This document shows positions 54,090 through 64,000 of a stretch of DNA of 64,000 bases, in pieces. Source of the DNA: Megaustenia siamemsis (lineage: Eukaryota > Mollusca > Gastropoda > Stylommatophora > Ariophantidae). The stretch covers positions 25,191,602 to 25,255,601 of the forward strand of contig JAVIAB010000049.1 in the NCBI GenBank assembly GCA_032433765.1. The letters are read 5' to 3'. Made by a program: the position numbers and the translations under genes. Position 1 is the first letter of the stretch, and every line of letters begins with the position of its first letter. The notes below the pieces were generated by a model that saw only the letters and a list, made by a program, of their open reading frames with translations, did no database searches and was not told where the DNA came from.

Positions 54090-54642
54090 GGTGTTAGTAA
54101 CGATCATCATCGGAGGGCCACCTCGGTCATCATCATCGGCGCTGGTCGACGGCGGTCGCTGGTCGTCGCTGGTCGTCGTCGTCGTCGTCGTCGCGGGTCG
54201 GCTCGGGCAACATCATCATGTGTAGTGATTAATGGTCGTCGCTGGTCGGCTCGGGCAACATCATCATGATTAAATAGTGACGCTCTCTCTCTCTCTTATC
54301 ATCATCATCATCATCATCAAGCCACACCCTCAACAACATCATCACCAAGCTACACAAATTGACACATCATCATCATCATCATGTGCCACCTCAACAACAC
54401 CATCACCAAGCCACACAAATTGACACATCATCATCATCATCATCATCATGTGCCACCCTCAACAACATCATCATCAAGCCACACCCTCAACTCTCTCTCT
54501 CTCTCTTATCATCATCATCATCAAGCCACACCCTCAACAACACCATCATCATCACCAAGCTACACAAATTGACACATCATCATCATCATCATCATCATCA
54601 TCATGTGCCAACCTCAACAACATCATCATCAAGCCACACCTC

Positions 54643-54679
<37 letters not shown>

Positions 54680-54868
54680 CATCATCATCATCAGCCACAC
54701 CCTCAACAACACCATCACCAAGCTACACAAATTGACACATCATCATCATCATCATTATGTGCCACCCTCAACATCATCATCACCAAGCTACACAAATTGA
54801 CACATCATCATCATCATCATCATCATCATGTGCCACCCTCAACAACATCATCATCAAGCCACATCCTC

Positions 54869-54913
<45 letters not shown>

Positions 54914-54925
54914 ACGCTAAAGCAA
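54090..54925. repeat. Composite GTC / ATC / CT simple-sequence region, copy 2
   Basis: Same modules as at 49585-50425, with four or more single-base deletions. Confidence 0.9.
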
Positions 54926-55000
54926 AACAAAAAAGTCGCTCTATATTTCACATATATTTATTAATACAACAAATACACAACACATATGAGAAAATATTTA

Positions 55001-55438
55001 TTACTGTCCGATTGGTGATAATTTTAAGCGTCTGGGTTTCCTCCCTCCTGTTTTGGCTGTACTGTCTGTTTGTGTTAAATGTCTATCAAACACAGGGGCG
55101 TAGGAAGTTTCATTAGCCTTCACAACACAACCGCCCTCCATTTTGACAAAACCTTTGGCCGTAATCAGACCTATCACTACACGGGTCGGTGTTTGAGACA
55201 AACATAAATTGTCTTGACTGTTGGAGAACATCCCGCTAGCGATGGAAAATGTCTTGATGGTAACCCTCTTGATCGGGTACCGAGCATTCCCGCTTAAGAG
55301 AGCCTTTTCGTGAGCCAGAGAAATCGCGGGGTTTAGCTTAGCTTACCTGACCACGAGCGCGGCGTAGGTGATAACACTCTTATAACCCGCAGACCTATCG
55401 TGAGTCATGAGGCTGAACACATCCTTAGAAGGCGTGTT
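55001..55438 (-). pseudogene. Polinton/Maverick-type capsid-like gene fragment, copy 2
   Basis: The sequence is identical to the copy at 50503-50940 over the coding stretch, with the same in-frame TAA, so the gene was broken before the duplication. Confidence 0.66.
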
Positions 55439-55702
55439 AGAAAATATTAGAAGTAAATATCGAGTCTAATGAAAAAGCAATAGAAAATGAACGCGAAACT
55501 TAGAAATATAAAAATGAAAACGAGCGTGAAACTTATGTAAAAATAACGAACGAACCTTATAAAATTTAGGCAACCGCATCGACATGTACCTCGGCACGGG
55601 AGGGAGCGGATTATATGGAAAAGCATCTCGACTAACTGAAAGTTATTAAAATCGCGAAATAATAATAACTCGAAAGAAATAAATGAGCGGAAAACTATGT
55701 AA

Positions 55703-56057
55703 GAACCCCACCGGAAGTGCCCTGTTTATGTCTGTGTCTGCTGACTTTGGAGCGCTTGGTGTACTTGAGCGATAGTGATAGGTTAGTAGATTATACAACA
55801 TCAATGAAAACATTAAATTTAAAACAGAAGACGAAGATATATTTTATTCTTTTATTATCTCAATAGGTGTATAACATACAGTGGATATTATATAACATTA
55901 CAAACATATTTAGTACACTGAGTAAATATATAGTACAGGGATAACCTTTATTTATAGCTATGTAGTTGGGTGTCTGCTTAGTTCTATGTCATAAATGAAT
56001 CATAAGGGGTGAAACTGTTAGAGATTGCTGGGTAGTCTAAACTGGTAGTGTAAAGAG
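55703..56057. repeat. Element U segment, copy 2 of 3
   Basis: It matches 51207-51560 apart from single-base deletions (TCTGGTGTCTG to TCTGTGTCTG, AAAAACATT to AAAACATT). Confidence 0.88.
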
Positions 56058-56292
56058 TTAAATATCTAAAGGCGTAGTCGAGACGTTATCATCAGCTACA
56101 TTTCTTTTTATATATAGAAATAGGAAAGAGCCTTTCTTGTTTGACTGTAGGAAAATATGGAATTATTTAAGACTTTGAAACCTACATTTTTCCCACCCTT
56201 AGCTTTTGCGTAGCGAGAACCTCTAAAAACATATCTTTAGCTAATTTGCTGTGTTGCTTACTTAACCCTTTACAACTGATTTTATCGTAATC
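56058..56292 (-). pseudogene. Mobile-element protein C-terminal fragment, copy 2
   Basis: Same fragment as at 51562-51797, with an additional one-base deletion (CTTAGCCTTTTGCG to CTTAGCTTTTGCG on the plus strand) that adds a second frame break. Confidence 0.43.
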
Positions 56293-56294
56293 CC

Positions 56295-56930
56295 AAGGTC
56301 AGAAACCTACGAGTGAAGGGCAGAAACCAAGGAGGTAAGGTCAGAAACCAAAGAGGCAAGGGCAGAAACCTAGGAGGCAAGAGCAGACACCTACGAGTCA
56401 AGGCAGAAACCAAGGAGGGAAGGTCAGAAACCAAAGAGGCAAGGGCAGAAACCTAGGAGGCAAGGGCAGAAACCTAGGAGGCAAGGGTAGAAACCTAGGA
56501 GGCAAGGGCAGAAACCTAGGCAAGGCAGCAGAAACCTAGGAGGCAAGGGCAGAAACCAAGGAGGGAAGGTCAGAAACCAAAGAGGCAAGGGCAGAAACCT
56601 AGGAGGCAAGGGCAGAAACCTAGGAGGCAAGGGTAGAAACCTAGGAGGCAAGGGCAGAAACCTAGGAGGCAAGGGCAGAAACCTAGGAGGCAAGGGCAGA
56701 AAACCAAGGAGGGAAGGTCAGAAACCAAAGAGGCAAGGGCAGAAACCAAAGAGGCAAGGGCAGAAACCTAGGAGGCAAGGGCAGAAACCTAGGAGGCAAG
56801 GGCAGAAACCTAGGAGGCAAGGGCAGAAACCTAGGAGGCAAGTTCAGAAACCTAGGAGGCAAGGTCAGAAACTAGGAGGCAAGGTCAGAACCTTCTAGGA
56901 GGCAAGGTCAGAAACCTAGGAGGCACCTCG
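56295..56930. repeat. 21-bp minisatellite, block 2
   Basis: Same unit as at 51800-52440, with irregular one- or two-base indels that shorten the open frames. Confidence 0.95.
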
Positions 56931-57394
56931 ATGGACAGCTAGACAACCGAAGAAGCGTTTTACAATCTCAATATGACTAAACCCCTTGTGGGTATACCTT
57001 TTCTAATACGGTTATCATTCTGTCGGCATATTATCGTTTGTTTTTAATTATAATCTTAGTAGCATGTTGACAGTGCCACTATTGCGTGCTTTTGGTTAAT
57101 TTGACGAAACCAGCTGTTATAATGCTTACATTTCAGTATTCGATTTTCAATTTCTCCCACTTATCGTTAATTTTCGCGTTTTCCCCCTCTCTTTCTCTAT
57201 AAATATATGTGTAAATAAAAAAGACATTATTTGTTTGACTAAAACCATGGTTTTTATATTTTGCTATATGTTTGTACATATGTTATCATCATCTACTAAA
57301 CGTTTTAAACAGTATAAAAAAGGTGACAAATTATAATCACCGTCTTCTCATATAGAAAACTATTACTAACGAAGAACATATCTTTATATCTTTA

Positions 57395-59010
57395 GTTCTA
57401 GATTTTAGTTAGCACATTTGGTAAGTTCTAGATTTTAGTTAGCATATTTGCTAAGTTCTAGACTTTAGTTAGCATTTGGTAAGTTCTAGACTTTAGTTAG
57501 CATATTTGGCAAGTACTAGACTTTAGTTAGCATATTTGGCAAGTACTAGACTTTAGTTAGTATATTTGGCAAGTACTAGACTTTAGTTAGCATATTTGGT
57601 AAGTTCTAGATTTTAGTTAGCACATTTGGTAAGTTCTAGATTTTAGTTAGCATATTTGCTAAGTTCTAGACTTTAGTTAGCATATTTGGTAAGTTCTAGA
57701 CTTTAGTTAGCATATTTAGCAAGTACTAGACTTTAGTTAGCATATTTGGTAAGTTCTAGACTTTAGTTAGCATATTTGGTAAGTTCTAGACTTTAGTTAG
57801 CATATTTGGTAAGTTCTAGACTTTAGTTAGCATATTTGGTAAGTTCTAGACTTTAGTTAGCATATTTGGTAAGTACTAGACTTTAGTTAGCATATTTGGT
57901 AAGTTCTAGACTTTAGTTAGCATATTTGGTAAGTTCTAGACTTTAGTTAGCATATTTGGTAAGTTCTAGACTTTAGTTAGCATATTTAGCAAGTACTAGA
58001 CTTTAGTTAGCATATTTGGTAACTTCTAGACTTTAGTTAGCATATTTGGCAAGTTCGAGACTTTAGTTAGCACATTTGGCAAGTACTAGACTTTAGTTAG
58101 CATATTTGGTAAGTTCTAGACTTTAGTTAGCATATTTGGTAAGTTCGAGACTTTAGTTAGCACATTTGGCAAGTACTAGACTTTAGTTAGCATATTTGGC
58201 AAGTACTAGACTTTAGTTAGCATATTTAGCAAATACTAGACTTTAGTTAGCATATTTGGTAAGTTCTAGACTTTAGTTAGCACATTTGGCAAGTACTAGA
58301 CTTTAGTTAGCATATTTGGCAAGTACTAGACTTTAGTTAGCATATTTGGTAAGTTCTAGACTTTAGTTAGCATATTTGGCAAGTACTAGACTTTAGTTAG
58401 CATATTTGGTAAGTTCTAGACTTTAGTTAGCATATTGGCAAGTACTAGACTTTAGTTAGCATATTTGGTAAGTTCTAGACTTTAGTTAGCATATTTGGTA
58501 AGTTCTAGACTTTAGTTAGCATATTTGGCAAGTACTAGACTTTAGTTAGCATATTTGGCAAGTACTAGACTTTAGTTAGCATATTTGGCAAGTACTAGAC
58601 TTTAGTTAGCACATTTAGCAAGTACTAGACTTTAGTTAGCACATTTAGCAAGTACTAGACTTTAGTTAGCACATTTAGCAAGTACTAGACTTTAGTTAGC
58701 ATATTTGGTAAGTACTAGACTTTAGTTAGCACATTTAGCAAGTACTAGACTTTAGTTAGCACATTTAGCAAGTACTAGACTTTAGTTAGCACATTTAGCA
58801 AGTACTAGACTTTAGTTAGCACATTTAGCAAGTACTAGACTTTAGTTAGCATATTTGGCAAGTACTAGACTTTAGTTAGCACATTTAGCAAGTACTAGAC
58901 TTTAGTTAGCATATTTGGTAAGTTCTAGACTTTAGTTAGCATATTTGGGAAGTACTAGACTTTAGTTAGCATATTTGGGGAAGTACTAGACTTTAGTTAG
59001 CATATTTCCA
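57395..59010. repeat. 30-bp minisatellite, block 3, about 53 copies
   Basis: Same unit as blocks 1 and 2. The right end is enriched in CACATTTAGCAAGTACTAGA units, a variant that is rare elsewhere. Confidence 0.97.
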
Positions 59011-59044
59011 CTTCAACAAAAATTGTCATTCTCACCGATAAAAA

Positions 59045-59282
59045 GTCATACAAGCAACGTCAAGGTCAGTCATACAAGCAATATCAAGGCAGTCATACAA
59101 GCAATGTCAAGGCCAGTCATATAAGCAATGTCAAGGCCAGTCATACAAGCAATGTCAAGGTTAGTAATACAAGCAATGTCAAGGTTAGTCATGCAAGCAA
59201 TGTCAAGGTTAGTAATACAAGCAATGTCAAGGTTAGTCATGCAAGCAATGTCAAGGTTAGTCATGCAAGCAATGTCAAGCCC
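59045..59282. repeat. 24-bp minisatellite, about 10 copies
   Basis: Units with AAGCAATGTCAAGGTTAGTC repeat every 24 bp. Confidence 0.95.
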
Positions 59283-59324
59283 AATCAGGACAGACTAATC
59301 TAAGAAATAGTAAACAGCGTATAT

Positions 59325-59745
59325 TCGCTTTCGGAAAAGACAGAACAAGTCCTACTGTGGATACCAGCACATTGTGGCATCCCTGAGATGAGAAAGCAGA
59401 TGAACTCAGAAAAGCAGATGGAAGCCTGACCAAGATGTTCAGACTCTGAACAGGTCATTGTGGCCTCAGAACACATCTACACAAGATATGACTCAGTGGC
59501 GTTGCAACATGTGACTATATCCAGACAAACTCCAGAGCATACACTACAGGACTGCAGCACTTTCAACACCCTAAGAACACAAATATGGGCCACAGAAACA
59601 ACCCTACATGCCAAACTATGTGGAACCGGTGATGACCTTAAACGGACCGTCTTGTTCGTGACCCAAGCTGGTGTAAGTATCAACGTGGAAAGCGATATTG
59701 CACTGAATAACGGACTCAAGGTGTGTCCGTGGTGGGTGTAGTTAA
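59325..59745 (+). mobile_element. Non-LTR retroelement RNase H and terminal domain remnant
   Basis: WIPAHCGIP, the end of an RNase H domain, is encoded at about 59358-59384, and after frameshifts SRQTPEHTLQDCSTFNTLRT then DLKRTVLFVTQAGVSI follow. This resembles the C-terminal segment that follows RNase H in jockey-like LINEs. The frame is broken in at least two places. Confidence 0.8.
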
Positions 59746-60119
59746 AATTGGAGTTGTAGGCCACTATCTCAAACCTTGTGAGCGTAACATAAAAAAAAAC
59801 CCATACCAAACTGTGTGGACAGACAGACACAAGGTCAACATTGAGACGTGGGTGTAAAGAAATATTTAAAGAAATATATATTACCAGACACTTGGGCGGA
59901 TAGACAAAGAATGGAACCGAAAATATCTAGGTTTGGGGAGAACATTTGAAGTTAGAAATGATAATGCTAAAGACTACGACGTGGGCCGGCTGGGAAAGAT
60001 AAATGTGTTGACCTTATGGCATTTGTAACTCATTGCTGCCAAGCGTCGTGCCAGTCCCACATTATTATTGCTAATTAGGTGTAGTTATGTCGTCTTTAAG
60101 AAGAAGATGAGTTACAAGA
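59746..60119. other. 3' flank of the RNase H remnant
   Basis: The part around CATTGCTGCCAAGCGTCGTG may be the LINE 3' UTR. No gene was recognised. Confidence 0.4.
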
Positions 60120-60840
60120 AATATTAGACATTATGGGTAAAGAAAGCAAAAATAAAGGACTCAGCCTAATAGCAAAAAGACAGAAGTGATGGTAACAACA
60201 AAGAAAAAGACATCACCTCAGTGCAAAATAAAGACAAGTGGAACAATATTAAAACAGGTAAATGAATTTAAATATTTTGGAACTTTGTTAACCTCAGACG
60301 GAAGATGTACAAAAGTGGTGAGATGAAGAATGGCTCAGGCAAAAGCAGTTTTCAAAAAAAAATGAGGAAGATACTATGCAATCCATTTTTAACAATATAA
60401 GCATGAAAAAAAAATCTTAAATGTTATGTAGAGCCAGTTTTAACATATGGATGTGAATCATGGACAATAGGACAGCAGACAAGAAAATCACTGGAGTCTG
60501 TAGAAAAGTGGTTTTACAGAAGAATGTTGAGAACACCATGGACAGCTAAGAAGAGTAATGAAAACGTTCTGAAAGAGGTCAAAGCAAAAAGAGAGCTAAT
60601 TTCCAATATTAGGAAGAAACAATCATCATTTTTTGGCCATGTAATGATAAGAGAACAGCTGGAATATATTGTAACAACTGGAAAAATTGAGGGACGAAGA
60701 GATAGAGGGACGCAAAGAGAAAAAAAAACAATGGCTTGGCAGAAGGTCAACAACAGAAATGATTAAATAACTGTAGAGATCGAAAGTTGTGGAGAGACAT
60801 GATCACCTACGCCAACAGGCCCTGTACTTGATGATGTCGT
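60120..60840 (+). mobile_element. LINE type 3, longest copy (3' half)
   Basis: Frames encode KTEVMVTTKKKTSPQCKIKT, FKYFGTLLTSDGRC, EPVLTYGCESWTIGQQT, WFYRRMLRTPWTAKKSNENV and REQLEYIVTTGKIEGRRDRG, ending in an RDMITYANR segment and GATGATG. Several frameshifts in A runs and stops make it inactive. A SINE starts directly after it. Confidence 0.88.
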
Positions 60841-60845
60841 CTTTA

Positions 60846-61290
60846 GGGAGCCGCGATAGCTCAGTGGTTAGTGAACTGGACTACAAAGGACAAGATGTAG
60901 GGTTCGATCCAACCGACGGTTTCCATGTTCACCAGCTTTACTGGGTACCGGATTTTTTTCTGGGAAAGTAAAGCGGCACGGGCGTAATACCGACCACATT
61001 ACCTCAAAAATCATGTGCCGAAGGTCTGTAAAATTTAGGGTCACTAACACTATATGGGGAAGTAAAGAATAGTGACACTGTGACCTTCCAGGCATGTCGT
61101 AAGAGGCGACTAAGGAAGTTGATCGATGGCTTGACAAGCTGTCATTGTAAAAAATATTGTTATGGAAACAGAGCCATAGATTTCAGAAGCAGTGATCTCT
61201 GCAATATGTGCCATTTTGGCACGCAAGGTTTCTGCTTTTGAGATTGTAGTTCTGCCCTATGTGCCGTCTTCGGCTCGAAAGGACAATAGA
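60846..61290 (+). mobile_element. tRNA-derived SINE, most complete copy
   Basis: The head has a Pol III A-box (TAGCTCAGTGGTTAGTG, 60857-60873) and a B-box (GGTTCGATCC, 60901-60910) with tRNA spacing. The body contains CTGGGTACCGGATTTTTTTC, ATACCGACCACATTACC and GGTCACTAACACTATA, and the 3' end has CTATGTGCCGTCTTCGGCTC then a GATA tetranucleotide tail (61287-61297). Fragments of this family appear at 19615, 24557, 27385, 28370, 29225 and 40384. Confidence 0.88.
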
Positions 61291-61849
61291 TAGATAGAAC
61301 ACTATATGCAATCACCACCATCATGTGAAATAGAGAGATAAATAAAAGATAGGACAAGGGGAAGTAATTATGAAAATTAAGGAGATGTTGAGGGGAGATA
61401 ATTGTAATATTAGATGTGATTAAAAGCGACAGACCACGGGGAAATCATGCAAGAGTAGACAAGTGAGGGGGAGCAGTAGATTCACGGGATTTACAAAGGT
61501 CAAGGAGAAAGCGTGCGGGGCGAGGGAGATGAGTGACCGAAATTGGAGAGAAAGAACAAGGGAAAATATAGTTTAGTCGAGCTTAAGTCGGGGCTCAATG
61601 CAGACGTTGTGTCCACAAGACAAACGGGACTGTGGGCAGGGGAGATGGACAAGTTTCACAATTGTCAGGTTAGTGTGTGAATAGCTCTAGACCTAGGCAG
61701 TCGAGTAGCTGAGTGATAGCTAGGGCTATAAGAATGAACTAGACAGGGATAGGAAGGATCTGTTGAAGAGATAGTGATCAATGTGATACACTAGACAGAT
61801 GAGCTTAGTGAAAGCTAGGTCTAACGTAGACCTTTACAGGAATCCCATG
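61291..61849. other. Unique sequence
   Basis: No gene or repeat was recognised; purine-rich in its first half. Confidence 0.4.
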
Positions 61850-62830
61850 GTTAAGAATAAAGTGTCGGCTGTGTGCCACTATTCCTAAATCGAGACCTTC
61901 ATCAGCATTAAGATGTTAGGTATCAGCTGTTGGCTATGAGCCCTTATTCAGAGAGACGTCCATGAACAATTATTCATGTCAAGAGAACCTTCATCAGCAA
62001 TTAAGATGTTAGGTGTAAGCTATCGGCTATGAGCCATTATTAGAGAGCCTTTCTATGAACAATTAATGTCAAGAGAGACCTTCGTCAGTATGAAGATGCA
62101 GGTATAATTGTAGGCTGTGTGCCTTATTATCATTTCTAAACCTTCATCAGCATCAAGATGTTAGGTACGAACTGTAGGCTGTGTGCCTTATTATCATTTA
62201 TAAACCTTCATCAGCATCAAGATGTTAGGTATGACTTGTCGGCTGTGTGCCATTATTAGTACCATGAATAAACCTTCACCAGCATCAAGATGTTAGGTAT
62301 GAACTGTCGGCTACGTGCCACTATTACTATATATAAGCCTTCATCAGCATCAAGATGTTAGGTATGAACTGTCGGTTGTGTGCCATTATTAGTACCATGA
62401 ATAAACCTTCATCAGCATCAAGATGTTAGGTATGAACTGTCGGCTACGTGCCACTATTACTATATATAAGCCTTCATCAGCATCAAGATGTTAGGTATGA
62501 ACTGTCGGTTGTGTGCCATTATTAGTACCACGAATAAACCTTCATCAGCATCAAGATGTTAGGTATGAAGTGTCGGCTACGTGCCACTATTACTATATAT
62601 AAACCTTCATCAGCATCAAGATGTTAGGTATGAACAGTCGGCTGTGAGCCATTATGATATAGAGACTTTCAATAAACATTTAGTCATGTCAAAAGAGACC
62701 TTCATAAGTATCAAGGTGTTGGTGTGAATTGTTGGCTGTGCGCCATAGTTACCATAAGAGAGACCTTCATCAATGTTAACATGCTAATTGTGAACTGTGA
62801 GATATGAGTATTGGCGGTGTGCCATGGTAA
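61850..62830. repeat. About 65-bp minisatellite, about 15 degenerate copies
   Basis: Units with TTCATCAGCATCAAGATGTT repeat every 60-70 bp. The middle units alternate between a TACGTGCCACTATTACTATA type and a TGTGCCATTATTAGTACCA type, giving a 130-bp higher-order period. Confidence 0.92.
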
Positions 62831-62974
62831 TATGAACAAACTGTTTTATCTATTAAACTGTTATAACTAGCCCTGGTGTTGTTCCTTGCTGTTGTCGAAG
62901 GGGTGATGTGTCCTACGAAGAACGAGCCATGAGTTGTCAGCTACAGAGTCACAACGCAAAGTCAATCAACGGGT

Positions 62975-63178
62975 GAACCTGAACCTTGAAGTACCAGCAG
63001 CGGCAGATCTTGAGTCCACGAGAAGGCGTGAAGCCTGAACCTTGAAGTACCAGCAGCGGCAGATCTTGAGTCCACGAGAAGGCGTGAAGCCTGAACCTTG
63101 AAGTACCAGCAGCAGCAGATCTTGAGTCCACGAGAAGGCGTGAAGCCTGAACCTTGAAGTACCAGCAGCGGCAAGTAG
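62975..63178. repeat. 56-bp minisatellite, about 3.6 copies
   Basis: Units with CCTGAACCTTGAAGTACCAG repeat every 56 bp, with three nearly identical full units. The minus-strand frames are artefacts. Confidence 0.95.
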
Positions 63179-63345
63179 TATACAAGGGTCAATTTGACCC
63201 GTATTTAGGCGTAAATTAACAAAGATATATAGTAGGCGTATTTTACGCCTAATGTACACGAGAGACAAGGGGAGTTAATCGGTCGTGCGGCGGGCGGTGA
63301 GACCCCTCGTGCGGTCGTCGTGTTGACCTCTAGTCCCGGTGACCC

Positions 63346-63698
63346 CGGAAGTGCCCTGTTTATATCTGGTGTGTGCTGACTTTGGAGTTCTTGATGTACT
63401 TAATCGATAGTGATAGGTTAGTAGATTATACAACATCAATGAAAACCAATCAATATAAAACAAAAGACAAAAGCTATTTTTTATTCTTTTATTATCTCAA
63501 TAGGTGTATAACATACAGTGGATATAATATAACATTACCAAAAAAAAAATATTCAGTACACGAAGTAAATATATAGTACAAGGATAACATTTATTTATAG
63601 CTATGTAGTTGGGTGTCTGCTTAGTTCTATGTCATAGATGAGTCATAATGGGTGATACTGTTAGAGATTACTGGTTAGTCTAAGCTGGTAGTGTAAAT
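63346..63698. repeat. Element U segment, copy 3 of 3 (diverged)
   Basis: It aligns along its whole length with 51207-51560 in the same orientation (CGGAAGTGCCCTGTTTATAT to TCTAAGCTGGTAGTGTAAA). Similarity stops just before the stop codon of the adjoining gene fragment in the other copies. Confidence 0.85.
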
Positions 63699-63724
63699 AT
63701 GTTCCTCGGTGTTAGTGGTTCGCT

Positions 63725-63729
63725 ATCTC

Positions 63730-63765
<36 letters not shown>

Positions 63766-63960
63766 CGTCTCTCTCTCTCTCTCTCTCCCTCTCTCTACTA
63801 TTCCTGCCTAGATTTCCCTCCATTGAAACACTTACTCATTCTCTCCATTTATCCCTATCATCGCGCCTTCCTTCTCTCTCTCTCTCTCTCTCGCTTTCTC
63901 CCCTATCCTCTCTTAGACTTCTAACCTATCAGTCCACCCTCCGCCTCTCCCTTTAGCTCC
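63725..63960. repeat. CT-rich microsatellite region
   Basis: Interrupted (CT)n and CTCC runs reach toward the window end. The Ser/Leu frames are artefacts. Confidence 0.9.
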
Positions 63961-64000
63961 CCCGCCCGCCCTCATATTTTTAGCGTCCCTCCTATTGTAA

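Larger units (their letters stand above)
53662..57394. repeat. Segmental duplication unit, copy 2
   Basis: It is collinear with 49156-52902. Differences are few and are mostly single missing bases in short homopolymers (GGGGG to GGGG, CGGCCTCG to CGGCTCG, CCACCCTC to CCACCTC, ATCCCCAAGG to ATCCCAAGG), nearly all in this copy. Confidence 0.93.

Overview
This window is eukaryotic nuclear DNA, most likely from a lophotrochozoan and plausibly a gastropod mollusc. The evidence is spliced genes with GT-AG introns, many degraded non-LTR retrotransposons, tRNA-derived SINEs, mariner, hAT and Polinton-type remnants, and an exceptional load of minisatellites. There is no prokaryotic gene organisation. 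The species call is an inference from element style, not from a marker gene.

Two host genes can be read, both on the minus strand. (1) A three-exon gene (exons 27531-27552, 21686-21885 and 12768-12908) encodes a 120-residue protein made of a Tyr/Pro-rich head, a short Gly-rich hydrophobic segment and a His-rich tail. Splice phases match at both junctions, and an AATAAA lies downstream. (2) The 3' half of a cytosolic phospholipase A2 gene (PLA2G4A-like) has exons 47222-47408, 45404-45573 and 38189-39934. The first two exons and the start of the third match the C-terminal part of the catalytic domain. The last exon then continues for about 560 residues of low-complexity Ser/Pro-rich protein that ordinary cPLA2 does not have. 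The catalytic centre and C2 domain lie upstream, outside the window or unseen.

Layout: 1-12.5 kb holds minisatellites (46, 23, 55, 38, 25, 42, 40 and 39 bp units), retroposon copies, LINE 3' fragments and a mariner deletion derivative. 12.5-27.6 kb is the Pro/His-rich gene with introns full of arrays (42, 38, 40, 69, 31 and 29-30 bp), a hAT remnant, SINE pieces and microsatellites. 27.6-38 kb is a LINE graveyard with 73, 43, 61 and 22 bp arrays. 38.2-47.4 kb is the phospholipase gene, whose intron holds a 3.5-kb array of 39-bp units. 47.4-59 kb is a 30-bp array interrupted twice by the same 3.7-kb segment; each copy carries Polinton-like gene fragments. 59-64 kb holds LINE and SINE copies, 24, 65 and 56 bp arrays, a third diverged copy of part of the duplicated segment, and CT-rich sequence.

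Most long open frames here are artefacts of tandem repeats whose units lack stop codons. The retroelement frames are fragments with stops or frameshifts, so no intact mobile element is visible. No CRISPR array, rRNA gene or convincing functional tRNA gene was seen.
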